NCBI GenBank assembly: GCA_964030475.1
Contig: CAXIPT010000028.1
Span: 186,001 to 250,000, forward strand
DNA from: Tethya wilhelma
Lineage: Eukaryota; Porifera; Demospongiae; Tethyida; Tethyidae
Reading direction: 5' to 3'
Length of the DNA: 64,000 nucleotides
The position numbers and the translations under genes are program-made. A model generated the notes under the pieces. It saw nothing but the letters and a program-made list of their open reading frames with translations. It was not told where the DNA came from and did no database searches. Within the stretch, counting starts at the first letter, position 1. Each line of letters opens with the position of its first letter. Shown here in pieces: positions 1 through 12,040 of this stretch.

Positions 1-310
1 GCACTTCTATTGAACATCATGTGACACCTTGAATTCTGCAATCTGATTGGCTTGCACGTTTTCATGAATGCTGACTCAGCAAGAACCAAGAATTTGGACG
101 TAGCGTACCAGACCCCTTTTTCCTCGCGCGCTTGTGCGAGGGTGGGGTCTGGGCACGAGACTACTATGCCACCTGCTATGCCACATGGAGAAGCAGTCAG
201 GTAGGACATCACTCACTTTGAACTTCTCTAACCATTTAATAAAATTGCAGGTAAGCACTAGATCTATATCATGTAATGTGTAGCCACATATGTCTACGAT
301 AACCATGTAG
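1..310. other. Upstream flank or FOCAD intron with a hairpin repeat
   Basis: No coding exon is supported here. A short inverted repeat at about 108-156 pairs CCAGACCCC...CTCGCG with GCGAGGGTGGGGTCTGG, a palindromic repeat remnant. The stretch ends in a plausible splice acceptor (ATGTAG, ending at 310) for the first recognisable FOCAD exon, so it is more likely intron than promoter. Confidence 0.45.
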
Positions 311-2159
311 TCTCTGCCTACAATTCAACATGACATCAAAACTGCAGCAAAACAGAATGGTTCACCTCTAGATGTAAAGGTAAGACACAGTGCAGCTCGT
401 TTCTGTTTTCATTTCACTAGTCAACACGATGTTACGGTACTCTTATGGACTATCTGTTATTCTTTCCCCCCACTCTCCCATCCAGCACCAAGTCCTTTCT
501 CCACTTGTGGATGGCCTCAGCTCTTCATCTCTCTCTACCGTCTCCTCATGCTGTGTAGTACTGACATCAGCAGTGTCCCCACATCACAGATGGGTGGACT
601 CACGCTCCCTCTTGGCACTGCTCATCACCCAGGCAGCGACGGCCCACTACTATGCTCTCGTGGTGGATGCAATAGGAAGGATACTGGTGGAGAAGATGGA
701 GGCCTCACCAACTGGAGAGCAGAGCTATCAATGTCCATACTCACTTCGGTACTAGCTAATATTGTGCTGTGACAAAATTGTTATGTTTTTCATTATTTTT
801 TTAATGTTTATTCAAAATTTACTAGGACAAATGTGCATCCATTTATATCAGTTCTGAATTCTCGTCCTGAAAGTGGTCTTTGTGTTGTTGATAAGTGTTG
901 TGCCATCCTCCGCGAGAAGCGTTTTAAGTGAGCAGTTACAGACACCACAGTACTATTAATTTATCTTAGCTACATTGTGTGTTTGCCTGCGTATAGTCCT
1001 ACAGTGGTGAAGTTATTGGAGCCATTTGTGAAGTATGTTCTGCTGTCTCCATCACCCCCTACCTCTGAGATGGTGATGGTTGGGAGTTACCTTCAATCAC
1101 AGCTAGTGCCCCTGGTGAGGACATTCCTCACCAGCCCAGACCACACCACTGAGAGACAGTGGGCTGTGTCACTGGTCAACCTCCTGCTGAAGCTAGTGCC
1201 ACTGCAGCCAGTGAAAACTGATCCACAGTTGTTGAGTGTTGTCAACCTGGTGAAACTGCTGGTTGATTTACAAGTGGAGGTGAACAGCGCTAGCATTGAC
1301 CTTGGAATGGGTGTGTATGTGTGTATGTGTCACTATGGTTAGAGTGCAGCTGGATATGTATGCTGGTTCTCTTCACTTTCAGATTTGATTGGTGTCTGCC
1401 TGTCATTGGCCTGTGAGCTAATGAATAGGGGTCTTCCCATCACAATACTTGCCGAATGTATAGCCCGATTGGTTTCCATTAAGAATACAGTGAGTATCTA
1501 TCCATGAAAAGATTTGTAATATTTCAATGTGTATCTCTTTGTAGCTAACAGTTCACCACTTCCTAGCCATCAGCTGGCTCCTTCTAAACCATCTTCTCAA
1601 TCCCTCTGTCGTGGAGGTTCTCTTGAGACTGTGTGAGTCTTTGGAGGAGCATTCTCTTTCACCACTTCTCAGTTTTCCTCTCGTACAACTGCTCTCGCAG
1701 CCAACAAGCCCTCTCTCTTTGTTTGGGTCACATGATGTGATCTTGGCAAACCAAACAAGAGCAGCCTCATTGTTAAAGTTATGTTTGAATATGTCTCCAG
1801 TGAGTGGAAAAATTGAGATGACTGCTCCCAGCTGTTCAGGACGGTACTCCCTTTTGGTATCAACTGCTCAAGAGTATGCTTCAATCATTGATAGTTCAGA
1901 GAAAGTTATTTTGTGGCTTACTAACTTTAAGAAAGACAGCATTGGGTCTAAATTGCTGTCAGGAGTGAATGATCATCTGGTTGTGGTACTTGCAGCAGTA
2001 CTGTTCAAGTATTGTAACAACACTGGGTGCAGTGATTGCGATACTATCATTGAATTGGGTCTAAGTGCTCTCTGCAGCGTAGCAAAGGCTGATCCAACCA
2101 TGGTAAGTTAGTACCACGATTGTTATGGTACAATTTGAGTTTGTTAAGCACACACACAG

Positions 2160-2222
<63 letters not shown>

Positions 2223-5200
2223 NNNNNNNNNNNNNNNNNNNNNNCACACACTCACAGAGTCCTTCTATTCTTCCATTCTTCCTCTACCTTACATCCCTCC
2301 TGTCTCACCCCAGCTCCACACTGGCCCTGCTCTACTCCATCCCTGGCCTGGCCACACACAGGCTAACATCAGTGGCTGTGAGTAACACCATCATGACTCT
2401 AGGGAGGACCTCCTCCCTTCTACCGGTCTCCATACGACTGATGGCCAAAGCCTGGAAGCTTCAAGACCATCTCTTTCCTCTCGTAAAGGAGCTCCTCTCT
2501 CGTCCTCTACCCTCCACACTGAGCGATCCACTCACCAGAGAAGTTGCTTTGGCACGGGCAGCAGTGATTCAGGATATTTGCATTACAAAGTATAGTCCCA
2601 GTGACCTCATTCCCAGGCCTTCATTTACTTTTGCCATTAGAATTTTTTGGTGAAGAAGTCCTGAAATGAGGCAGTACTACTAGTTTTTCTAGCCTCTGTA
2701 TCCAGGCTTTCTCTTTTGACCTTACATAAAGGGGAGAGCCTGGGTATGATGCTAAGTTTTTTCGCATTGATTTTATTATATAGTATGTACAGCTGCAGTG
2801 GATAACTATTGGCTGTTTATTTCTCTTTAGAGCTGAACAACACGGAGAGGAGATGCTCAGCTTGATATCTCTCATATTGTCTTCTGGATCACATGATCCG
2901 TTGCCCGTTGCCATGGTAGTTGAAGGTCTGGTGTCCCTCTGTAATGCGGATGTGATTGATGTGGTCACACTGTGGGGAGTGGTGGGAGCTAGACTGGGCC
3001 ATGACACCAGGTTAGAAGACCAGCTACTGCTGGCATTCAAGACATCTCTGGTGTTATGATTGCTCATGCTATTTTGTGTTAGACCTGTCGTTGTACAAAG
3101 TTTGTGTCAGCTTCTTGAGTTGGCTGCTGATTTGGATACTGAATCGAGACACTCTAATAAGGTATGGAGATGTAATTATTGCAGGGTCACATTTTATCTA
3201 CCTCATTTCATTATACTTTGATCAGTCATTCAAAACAACAGCTCTAAAGCTCTTGTGGAAGTTTGCACTCTCCCAGGTATGGTCTGAAGCATGTTATTAT
3301 TCGTGCTCCTTATGCAATGGTTTGACTGACTGTTTTCGAGTAGGAGAAACACAGTAGCTCAGCCGCCTGGAGAGCTTTGAAAAGCTTCAAGCTAGACGAT
3401 TTCCTATTGGATAACTTACCTACTCAAGTAATGATTTACATCTATTTTCCATGACACAAAGTTCAGTTGCGTTCTCTTCCAGGCTTGTGCACTACTGAGA
3501 CAAGGAGCCCATGAGGAGGAGAGCAGTGAAGGACAAGACCCTACTGCCTCACCTCCTCTACTGACTGGGAGTCAATGTGTTCAGCTGCTGCAATGGGTGC
3601 CCCTAGAGTCCCTCGGTGATTACAGTGAATTCCTCTCTTCTCTTCTCGTGGAGGAAGTGAATGAGACTGGGCGTGGTGTCATTTACTCTGCTCTCAGAGA
3701 AGCCCAGATGCCGTCACAGTTTGAGAGGTTGCTGGAGGGCACAGTTGAGTCACTGCCTGGTGTGTGCACTGCACAGACACACAGAGATACCACACCTGCT
3801 GGCTTGATCAATGGTTAGTTAGTCAGTTGGGAATGCTGGTGCTGTTAAATCACCATCAATGCAGTCAATTTCTTCAGCAATATCACTTTGTACAGCTCCT
3901 TTAATTCTAACTGGCTTATCCAATAGTTTGAACTTTGTGTTGTTTACTCTGTGTAGTGTCTTTGTTGTTTTTAATGTTTAATTTTTACTCTAGCTACTTT
4001 GATGTCGGTTTATGGAAGATCATTGAAAGAGAAAGAAAGTCAGAGTGCTAGAAGACAGCACTTCAATGAACACTTGAAACGGTGCTCAGCAAAGCTGGAA
4101 GTCTTTCTCAAAGATAGCTGTTTGTCTACCCACCTTACAGTTGATGGTACAGGTGGTGTTGCCAGCAGCTGGATGGGCCTCTCTTGCCTCCATCTAAGCC
4201 AACAGTGGATCTTGTTTGCAGATGCTGTGTGTAATGCTTATTACCAGGTACATTAAGTATTATAATATGTTTAAGGTGTATAGGCTTCACTTGGACCAAT
4301 CCATGATGTGTGTCTCTTTCCTTCTAACTATTGTTTTTCCTCCTCTGTTTTGATAGCTCCATCTGTTGGATATTTGCTCAGTATCAGTTCAAGATGATCC
4401 TACTGCTAATCCTGTTTTCCAAGAAAAGCTTGCCGAATCCCGTATATGGTAAGAGTACTACTTGGCAGATGTCACCTTCCATTATTGTTTCAATGAACCC
4501 AGGTCAGTGGATCAAGTACTGGGGAAGCTTCAAGAGTATGTCAAGTAAGTCTGGAAATAGTTAAGACTATTGTCAGTTCTTGACTCCATGTGCATGTATT
4601 CAAAGGAGAGACCCCAGCTCCTCTTCCAAGGTCTTCATGTGTCTTGTGGGTGTGGTTTCCAGTGCCGTCAAGAAGAAGGTGGATGATCCTGATCAAACAT
4701 CTGCTGGAAGAAAATACTCCCAACAGCTTGACAGAATGCTCCTTGAACTTCTCGACTGTGCTATGCTAGTCCTAGGAGAGAAAGCCAGTGTATCAGTAAC
4801 CCTACCAGTTCTACAGGCAGTGATGAAAGCAAAACAGCCTGATCTGAGAACATTTGTCATTCTATCGTTGCCATCTGTTGTAGAGGCTATTAGGCTTCAC
4901 TGCTGTGATGGGCTAGAGGAGAGAGTTGCTGCAAAGTTAGCGTTTGTAGCCAAGAGATTGTTGCAGGAAATAATGATGTAAGTTAGGGGGTTGTCGAAAT
5001 CAACCTGAGATTTCTTCTTTCTGTTGTTTTTCAGAAATCCTTCTGAGTGGTACATTGCTGTGATCCTTAATCAAGTGCTAGAGATGATCTTGCCTCTAGT
5101 TCCTGATGTAAGCATACAGTCAATGTGAATTAATGTTTTGGGTATGCCTTAAGCCTGTACAATCACACCCCAGGTGCTGTCGCTACTGGAGGTACTGGCT

Positions 5201-8110
5201 TCACAGGCTGATGTTGCTACAGATGCAGACAGGTCAGAGTGCAGATCAAGTTGATGGTGCTTTCATTCTACACATGTACATGTATTCTTCCCCTCCAGCT
5301 TAGAACCCCTCTCCACCATTTCAGCCTTCATACCATCCCTCTGTCTTCAACCCCTCACCATCCCAGTGGCAATGAAGCTGGTCTCATTGCTACAGGAGAA
5401 GCTCCATTCTCTACATGACTCCATGTTCAACACTTCTACGGCACAAGTAAGCCAATTATTAGTGCAATTTCCAAACTCCAGACTTGATTGTATCATTGTA
5501 AGTGTTTCTCCAGCTGTGTTCTCTCCATCTGGCAACTGGTCTCACAGCACTCTTCACAGCTGGTCATATCTCAGAAGATCAAGGCATGGCCTCCATCACC
5601 GTGTTGGCTGAACTGGCAACCAAAGGCCCTCACGTACGTAAGAAGAGCAAAGAGTGGACTTTACTAGTCTTATCGATTGCACATTCTTCTAGGTTGGCAT
5701 CTTTCACTTGAGTCTGGCTGTTCTAGTCTTTGGATTGAGTGGCTGTGGTCATAAGAGTGCCACAGCTCTCTCTGACACCATAGCAGCCAAATGGCTACAG
5801 GAGTGCGATCTTGAACAGACTGAGAATGAGGTAGGCTCAATTATTCATGAGTGAATGTTTCTAGTACTTCTTTACAAAGGTTGGCTATAAAAATATTTTT
5901 AGGTTCTGCCACTGGTTTTGGGATTGGTTGGTTTGCTTGGCTTCAATCCTGTCAGATGTGGTAGGCATGGTGTGGTCCATACTTCATTTCTCAAGACCCT
6001 CTCTCCTCTTGTGCTAGGCCTCTTGCAGAAGGTAGCAGCTGAGAGGATGTGTGTGATGATAGAAAGGCTTTCACTTTTGCTTGGTGTGTGTTTGTTCCAT
6101 AGTTTCAGGTACATTCATCAGATGTGGTGGTCTCTTCATTTGTGTGGCTTCTTTTCCAAGTCTGTGAAAGTGTAGCTGGTGTGTTTGATGTGACAGAGAA
6201 AGGTGAGGTTTATTGAGGAGTCAAGAAACACACTCTTCTATATATCTCTTTTCTTGTTTCTTCTTGTGTTTATATTAGTTCCCGAGAGTTATAACTACTT
6301 ACCAGACAACAGTATTCTAAACCACTCTTATAGTTTACTGGAATCATTGTCAGGTGTGTGTGTGTGTGTGTGTGTGTGTATGACTCTACATGGTACTTCA
6401 TGATGCAGCTGGGTAGATAATAATTGTTGAATAACCCTTTTATCCTCAATGTTCAGACTCCCAAGGCACTGTAGTGTATCTTGAGACTATTCTTTCTGTG
6501 CTCTCAAAGTGTGATCAGCTTCCACCTGCAAACTTCAGTAGACTGATGATACCTTGGTTGAGATATGGTACTGAAGCAAACTATCAATAGTTTCCCTTTC
6601 ATTGCCTGTTTATTTTTACTTGTTTTCTATTATCACCCACCCTAGGTAAATCATTGCAGTTGAGATGCATCCAGTGTTTCATCTCCAACAAAGATACGCT
6701 GGGATTCAAGAAGCTTGTCACACATTGCTGCTCCGATCCCGTGTTTGTATCATTGCCGGTAGGGAACACAATCCCCATGTTTTTGTTTGAGTTATTGATT
6801 CTTCTCTTTATAATACTAGCTGGATGTGCAATGCTTGTTGCTGGAGAGCCTTCCTGTTCTGTTGGACTCCCTCACTTTCATCAACTCGCTGAGATTTCTT
6901 CATCTCATTGTTGGTCCACTCTCTTCTCATCATCTCTCCCAGTTGAAGTGGCTGCTGAGCCTCCTCACCGGACTACAAAGGGCTCTGAGGGTCAACACCT
7001 TGAGAGAAAAGTGTAGAAACTTGATAGTCACGTCAGCAAAGAAGCTCTACAGCATGATTTGTGATCACTATGAAAAGGAGTACAAGACATCGATGTATCC
7101 AATGGATGCATCCATTCTCAGGAGGTTGGCTGATGTCCTAAGCCTTTGTGGTGACTGCTCCACTCTTGCTGTACTATCTTCTAGCCAGGTATGCTTATCA
7201 TAGTCTAAGGCTATTGGGTATATGGTGTGTTCTGTTCAACTGTAGGATTTTACATCCCTTGTATCTTCCATTGTTCATTGTTGCTGGGTGGCTAGCAGAG
7301 TAAAGAGGTTTATCACTATTGAAAGTGTCCTGGAGTGGCTACTGAGGAACATAGGTACATTAGCCATTGTGAACAATATTATATCATTTATGCATGCAGT
7401 TAATTCTGTCTTATCCGTTGACCATAGTTATATGCATTAATTCAAATTATTGACAGAAACCCCGGGAATCATGTACCAGTTTTGTTGGTTGGTTAGCACT
7501 GTGTGTGAGCTCACCAGTGACACAAGTAAGGGATCACAAGCCGTCCAACTCATTCAAACCGACCTGCTCCACATGCTACTGAATTGGACGAGAACCAACA
7601 AGGTAGGTGGTACATACAATGTAGCTGTTGAACCTCATCTTTATGTTCCCCTAGTAGCCTTCAATGAAGACAATCAAGGCAGTGCTTGTGCTGGCAGTGA
7701 GCTGTTTTCATGGCACTGGTCACATGCCACAATGGTTCAGTGAGGGCACTGTGTCATCGTTGCCGACACTAGAGGATCTCTTTGCTAGGGTGGTGTTGGT
7801 GACTTCACCCCAGTCTCCTGCTATCAGAGAGAAGGTGATATGCACCGATTTAATACCAGACCTGTTTCATTAATGTTGTGTTTTATTTGCAGCTGTGTCA
7901 ATGCTTACTAGAGTGGCTTCATTTGTCAAGTGATGTTTGTAGTTGTATTGTTGGTAAGTGCATCAATATATTGGTGTTGAATAGAGCTGGGATCAATTCA
8001 TCTGTGGTGTTTTTGTTGTTACTTGTGTGTCAGGACTACTAGCAGTGATGAAATCAAGTCAGGAATACTGTAAAGCAACTGTGTGGACTTTTGTAGGCCA
8101 CGTTTTGTAG
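311..8110 (+). CDS. FOCAD: Focadhesin (FOCAD), 5'-partial, many exons
   Basis: A large helical-repeat (HEAT/ARM-like, DUF3730) protein. In vertebrates focadhesin is reported at focal adhesions and as a partner of the SKI RNA-decay complex. The span includes many short introns. The first recognisable exon is 311-379 (open in one frame, GT donor at 380), so the extreme N-terminus is probably outside the window. Segments match human focadhesin in order: HPFISVLNSRPE near 837-872; ALARAAVIQDIC near 2551-2583; VVEGLVSLCNADV near 2920-2955; a GVIYSAL segment near 3675-3695; a W-x-L/A...Y alpha-helical segment near 4170-4250; LSGCGHKSA near 5735-5765; YNYLPDNS near 6290-6315. The last exon encodes LLAVMKSSQEYC...VGHVL and ends with TAG at 8108-8110. 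A CA microsatellite and a 22-N gap lie in an intron near 2100-2250. The identity is secure; individual exon borders were not all resolved. Confidence 0.9.
2157..2244. repeat. (CA)n microsatellite followed by a 22-N assembly gap
   Basis: About 65 bp of CA dinucleotides run to 2222 and are followed by N at 2223-2244. It lies in a FOCAD intron. The cysteine/valine-rich and threonine/histidine-rich ORFs over it are repeat artefacts. Confidence 0.95.
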
Positions 8111-8162
8111 ATAGAATTTGTTCATAGTCTGACGTACATGAATCATGCCCTCTGCTCTTATA

Positions 8163-8193
<31 letters not shown>

Positions 8194-8574
8194 TGTTATT
8201 ATATGTATGTGTACAGGAGTCTATAATAACTGACCATTGGCAACAAGGTTTAACTGTTATGGACTTTTGATAATTAATGTGTAACAGTTATTAATTTTGT
8301 GCGTGGGAGCTAAGTGCATGCATGTGGTTGGATGGTAAGTATCGTCTTGGGCTATTAATTAGGTGCAGGTCAGGTGATAGTGGAGGGATAGGGACCCAGC
8401 AGAAAACCAAAGCATTAAAGTGAGTTATATCAGAACAAGGTATAGATATATTGTTTCTCAATGATATAATAGGTGTTGCAATTAATGTAGGCAAAACGAT
8501 ATACAATGATGGGTTAATTGTATATTAAATTTATAGGTATTGCAATTGAATGTTGGGCAAAACTATTATAATCT
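8111..8574. other. Intergenic FOCAD-CPQ spacer
   Basis: Contains an (ATGT)n tetranucleotide run at 8164-8196. There is also an imperfect direct duplication just upstream of the first CPQ gene: a segment near 8470-8495 with TAGGTGTTGCAATTAATG recurs near 8535-8560 as TAGGTATTGCAATTGAATG. No gene is seen. Confidence 0.6.
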
Positions 8575-10032
8575 ATGTCTTCCAATAGGTACAACATGTT
8601 TCCCAAGGCTCTCCTGCTACTGCCAGTTGTGGTTTCCCTCTTCATCCCACCTGCTCTCTCTGTCCCTATACCCTCTCTGGAAGGTAAAAACTCCAAACCA
8701 ATTCAATTGGAGCAGAAAGTTATCGATGAAATAAAGTCATACCAAAATGCTGTTAATGACATCATTGAGTATTCCCTGAGAGGACCAGGTGAAAATCAAT
8801 CTTATAATCGTCTAGCAGAGTTTACAGACACGTTTGGCAGTCGTATCTCAGGATCACGTAACCTTGAGGACTCTATTGATTACATGCTCAAAGTATTGGA
8901 GAAAGATGGACTTGACAATGTACATGGAGAAGAAGTGAATGTCACTCACTGGGTCAGAAACACGGAGTATGCTAAACTGCTACTGCCGAGAGAGTATAAC
9001 ATAGCTATCTCAGGACTTGGCAAGAGCATAGGTACTCCAGAGGATGGTATCACTGCTGACGCAATTGTGATACGATCATTTGATGAGCTAGAAAACCGTT
9101 CAAAAGAAGTTTCCGGCAAAATTGTCATCTACAATCAGGGATTCATAAGCTATCCTGCAACGGCAATATATAGGGTAGCCGGTGCTGCACGAGCTGCAAA
9201 ATATGGTGCTGTTGCAACTCTCATCCGAAGTGTGACACCACAGTCGATATACAGTCCTCATACTGGTGTACAGGAGTACGAAGATGGAGTGAAGAAGATC
9301 CCCACTGCTTGTCTCACCGTAGAAGATGCAGAGATGTTGGATAGAATGGAACTGAGGGGAGAAAAACTGAAAATCATGCTCTACATGGGTGCCCAAAACT
9401 TGAATACAACAAAATCTCGCAATACTGTTGCAGAAATCAAAGGAAGTACTCATCCTGAACAGGTAGTGTTGGTGAGCGGTCATTTGGACAGCTGGGATGT
9501 TGGCCAGGGAGCAATGGATGATGGTGGAGGAGCATTTATATCCTGGCAGGCTCTCTCTATCATCAGACACCTAAACCTGAAGCCCAAGAGAACCGTGAGA
9601 CTTGTGATGTGGACTGATGAAGAGGATGGTGGTGTGGGCTCTCAGCAGTACTACGAGGCTCACAAGTCAAGCGCTAGCGACTACAATATTCTCTTTGAAT
9701 CGGATGAAGGTGTCTTCACACCGTATGGCATTCAATTCACTGGGGCTGCCAAAGCAAAAGCAATCCTGGGTCAAATTGGTGAGATGCTTGGAGCAATAAA
9801 TGCTACTGGTGTGTATGACAATGGTGGAGGGACAGATGTGGCGTGGTGGAGACAGGAAGGTGTGCCTACAGGCAGTCTAGCTAATGACAACGAGAGATAC
9901 TTTTGGTTTCATCATTCCAATGGAGACACCATGACTGTGCTGGACCCAATTGAGATGAACCTGTGCTCTGCTGTCTGGACTGTGTATGCCTACATCCTGG
10001 CCGATATGGATGACATGCTGCCTCGTAAATAA
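8575..10032 (+). CDS. CPQ: Carboxypeptidase Q-like M28 metallopeptidase, copy 1 (intact active site)
   Basis: Secreted or lysosomal dipeptidase of family M28 (plasma glutamate carboxypeptidase), which releases amino acids from dipeptides with a di-zinc centre. A single exon gives 485 residues, close to the roughly 470 of vertebrate CPQ. A second ATG at 8596 begins MFPKALLLLPVVV, a good signal peptide, and may be the true start. Visible motifs are GHLDSWDVGQGAMDDGGG (zinc ligand His303, bridging Asp315), WTDEEDGG (catalytic Glu349, zinc ligand Glu350), ESDEG, and FFHHSNGD-like FHHSNGD near the C-terminus (last His ligand). Several N-glycosylation sequons occur. No intron is seen, unlike the intron-rich neighbours. 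The 3' half and downstream flank are essentially identical to those of copy 2. Confidence 0.93.
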   Translation: MSSNRYNMFPKALLLLPVVVSLFIPPALSVPIPSLEGKNSKPIQLEQKVIDEIKSYQNAVNDIIEYSLRGPGENQSYNRLAEFTDTFGSRISGSRNLEDSIDYMLKVLEKDGLDNVHGEEVNVTHWVRNTEYAKLLLPREYNIAISGLGKSIGTPEDGITADAIVIRSFDELENRSKEVSGKIVIYNQGFISYPATAIYRVAGAARAAKYGAVATLIRSVTPQSIYSPHTGVQEYEDGVKKIPTACLTVEDAEMLDRMELRGEKLKIMLYMGAQNLNTTKSRNTVAEIKGSTHPEQVVLVSGHLDSWDVGQGAMDDGGGAFISWQALSIIRHLNLKPKRTVRLVMWTDEEDGGVGSQQYYEAHKSSASDYNILFESDEGVFTPYGIQFTGAAKAKAILGQIGEMLGAINATGVYDNGGGTDVAWWRQEGVPTGSLANDNERYFWFHHSNGDTMTVLDPIEMNLCSAVWTVYAYILADMDDMLPRK

Positions 10033-10304
10033 TTTTTGTTAGTGACCAATCTATTAATCAAAAAGATATCAAAATTGGGTTTGTTCCAAAATTATTCATG
10101 ATCAGGTGATCTGCCTGAATTTACCCTTTTGTAATAATTGCTTATCTTGCATGCATGTGACCAGCTATATACTTGAAGGGTGAGTGTTGTTGCATCATTT
10201 AATTGAACATCACCTCATGCAGAAGTGACTATGAATATGATTTACATACACATTATATAATTCTAGTGCTGTTTTTTACAATAGTTATTATTTGATTACA
10301 CTTA

Positions 10305-11768
10305 ATGATGTTACTCATCTCCAGAAAACTCCTAATTCTACAAGTTGCATTTCTGCAGCTTTTCATTCAACATGGCCATTCTGCTCCTAGGCCTCTATCA
10401 ACACAATCTAAAAGTCTCAGTTCTCCCCCCCAGCCAGTTCAATTGGAACAGAAGGTTGTTGATGAAATAAAGTCATACCAAAATGTTGTTAATGACATCA
10501 TTGAGTATTCCCTGAGAGGCCAAGGTGAAAACCAATCCTACGATCGTCTAGCAGAGTTTACAGACACGTTTGGCAGTCGTATCTCAGGATCACGGAACCT
10601 TGAGGACTCTATTGATTACATGCTCAAAGTGCTACAGGAAGATGGATTGGACAATGTACATGGAGAGGATGCAAATGTCACTCACTGGGTCAGAAACACG
10701 GAGTATGCTAAACTGCTACTGCCGAGAGAGTATAACATAGCTATCTCAGGACTTGGCAAGAGCATAGGTACTCCAGAGGATGGTATCACTGCTGACGCAA
10801 TTGTGATACGATCGTTTGATGAGCTAGAAAAACGTTCGAAAGAAGTTTCTGGGAAAATTGTTGTCTATAATCAAGATTATGTAAGCTATGTTGAAACGGT
10901 CAAATATAGAATGTCCGGTGCTTACATGGCTCTAAAATATGGTGCTGTTGCAACTCTCATCCGAAGTGTGACACCACAGTCAATATACAGTCCTCACACT
11001 GGTGTACAGGAGTATGAAGTCGGAGGCAAAATGATCCCAGCTGCTTGCATCACTGTAGAAGATGCAGAGATGTTGGATAGAATGGAACAAAGAGGAGAAA
11101 AACTGAAAATCATGCTTTACATGGGTGCCCAAAACTTAAACAAAACAAAATCTCGCAACACTGTTGCAGAAATCAAAGGTAGTACTCATCCTGAACAGGT
11201 AGTGTTGGTGAGCGGTCATTTGGACAGCTGGGATGTTGGCCAGGGAGCAATGGATGATGGTGGAGGAGCATTTATATCCTGGCAGGCTCTCTCTATCATC
11301 AGACACCTAAACCTGAAGCCCAAGAGAACCGTGAGACTTGTGATGTGGACTGATGAAGAGGATGGTGGTGTGGGCTCTCAGCAGTACTACGAGGCTCACA
11401 AGTCAAGCGCTAGCGACTACAATATTCTCTTTGAATCGGATGAAGGTGTCTTCACACCGTATGGCATTCAATTCACTGGGGCTGCCAAAGCAAAAGCAAT
11501 CCTGGGTCAAATTGGTGAGATGCTTGGAGCAATAAATGCTACTGGTGTGTATGACAATGGTGGAGGGACAGATGTGGCGTGGTGGAGACAGGAAGGTGTG
11601 CCTACAGGCAGTCTAGCTAATGACAACGAGAGATACTTTTGGTTTCATCATTCCAATGGAGACACCATGACTGTGCTGGACCCAATTGAGATGAACCTGT
11701 GCTCTGCTGTCTGGACTGTGTATGCCTACATCCTGGCCGATATGGATGACATGCTGCCTCGTAAATAA
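10305..11768 (+). CDS. CPQ: Carboxypeptidase Q-like M28 metallopeptidase, copy 2 (chimeric, intact active site)
   Basis: Single-exon 487-residue M28 peptidase starting MMLLISRKLLILQVAFLQLF, a signal peptide different from copy 1. The di-zinc site is complete: HLDSWD, GAMDDGGG, WTDEEDGG, ESDEG, FHHSNGD. The gene is a mosaic. From upstream of the start to about 11248 it matches copy 3, and from about 11181 to past the stop it matches copy 1. The flanks follow the same pattern at a constant offset of 1736 bp. This is the product expected from unequal crossing-over between copies 1 and 3. Expected role: secreted or lysosomal dipeptidase. Confidence 0.93.
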   Translation: MMLLISRKLLILQVAFLQLFIQHGHSAPRPLSTQSKSLSSPPQPVQLEQKVVDEIKSYQNVVNDIIEYSLRGQGENQSYDRLAEFTDTFGSRISGSRNLEDSIDYMLKVLQEDGLDNVHGEDANVTHWVRNTEYAKLLLPREYNIAISGLGKSIGTPEDGITADAIVIRSFDELEKRSKEVSGKIVVYNQDYVSYVETVKYRMSGAYMALKYGAVATLIRSVTPQSIYSPHTGVQEYEVGGKMIPAACITVEDAEMLDRMEQRGEKLKIMLYMGAQNLNKTKSRNTVAEIKGSTHPEQVVLVSGHLDSWDVGQGAMDDGGGAFISWQALSIIRHLNLKPKRTVRLVMWTDEEDGGVGSQQYYEAHKSSASDYNILFESDEGVFTPYGIQFTGAAKAKAILGQIGEMLGAINATGVYDNGGGTDVAWWRQEGVPTGSLANDNERYFWFHHSNGDTMTVLDPIEMNLCSAVWTVYAYILADMDDMLPRK

Positions 11769-12040
11769 TTTTTGTTAGTGACCAATCTATTAATCAAAAA
11801 GATATCAAAATTGGGTTTGTTCCAAAATTATTCATGATCAGGTGATCTGCCTGAATTTACCCTTTTGTAATAATTGCTTATCTTGCATGCATGTGACCAG
11901 CTATATACTTGAAGGGTGAGTGTTGTTGCATCATTTAATTGAACATCACCTCATGCAGAAGTGACTATGAATATGATTTACATACACATTATATAATTCT
12001 AGTGCTGTTTTTTACAATAGTTATTATTTGATTACACTTA

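Noticed and set aside
76..306. Minus-strand 76-codon ORF at the left edge
   Set aside because: It overlaps a hairpin repeat and has no protein features.
2047..2385. ORFs rich in Cys-Val or Thr-His on both strands
   Set aside because: They are translations of the (CA)n tract and the N gap; the real FOCAD exon begins after it.
9100..9570. 156-codon minus-strand ORF
   Set aside because: It lies antisense inside the well-supported CPQ copy 1; a shadow frame.
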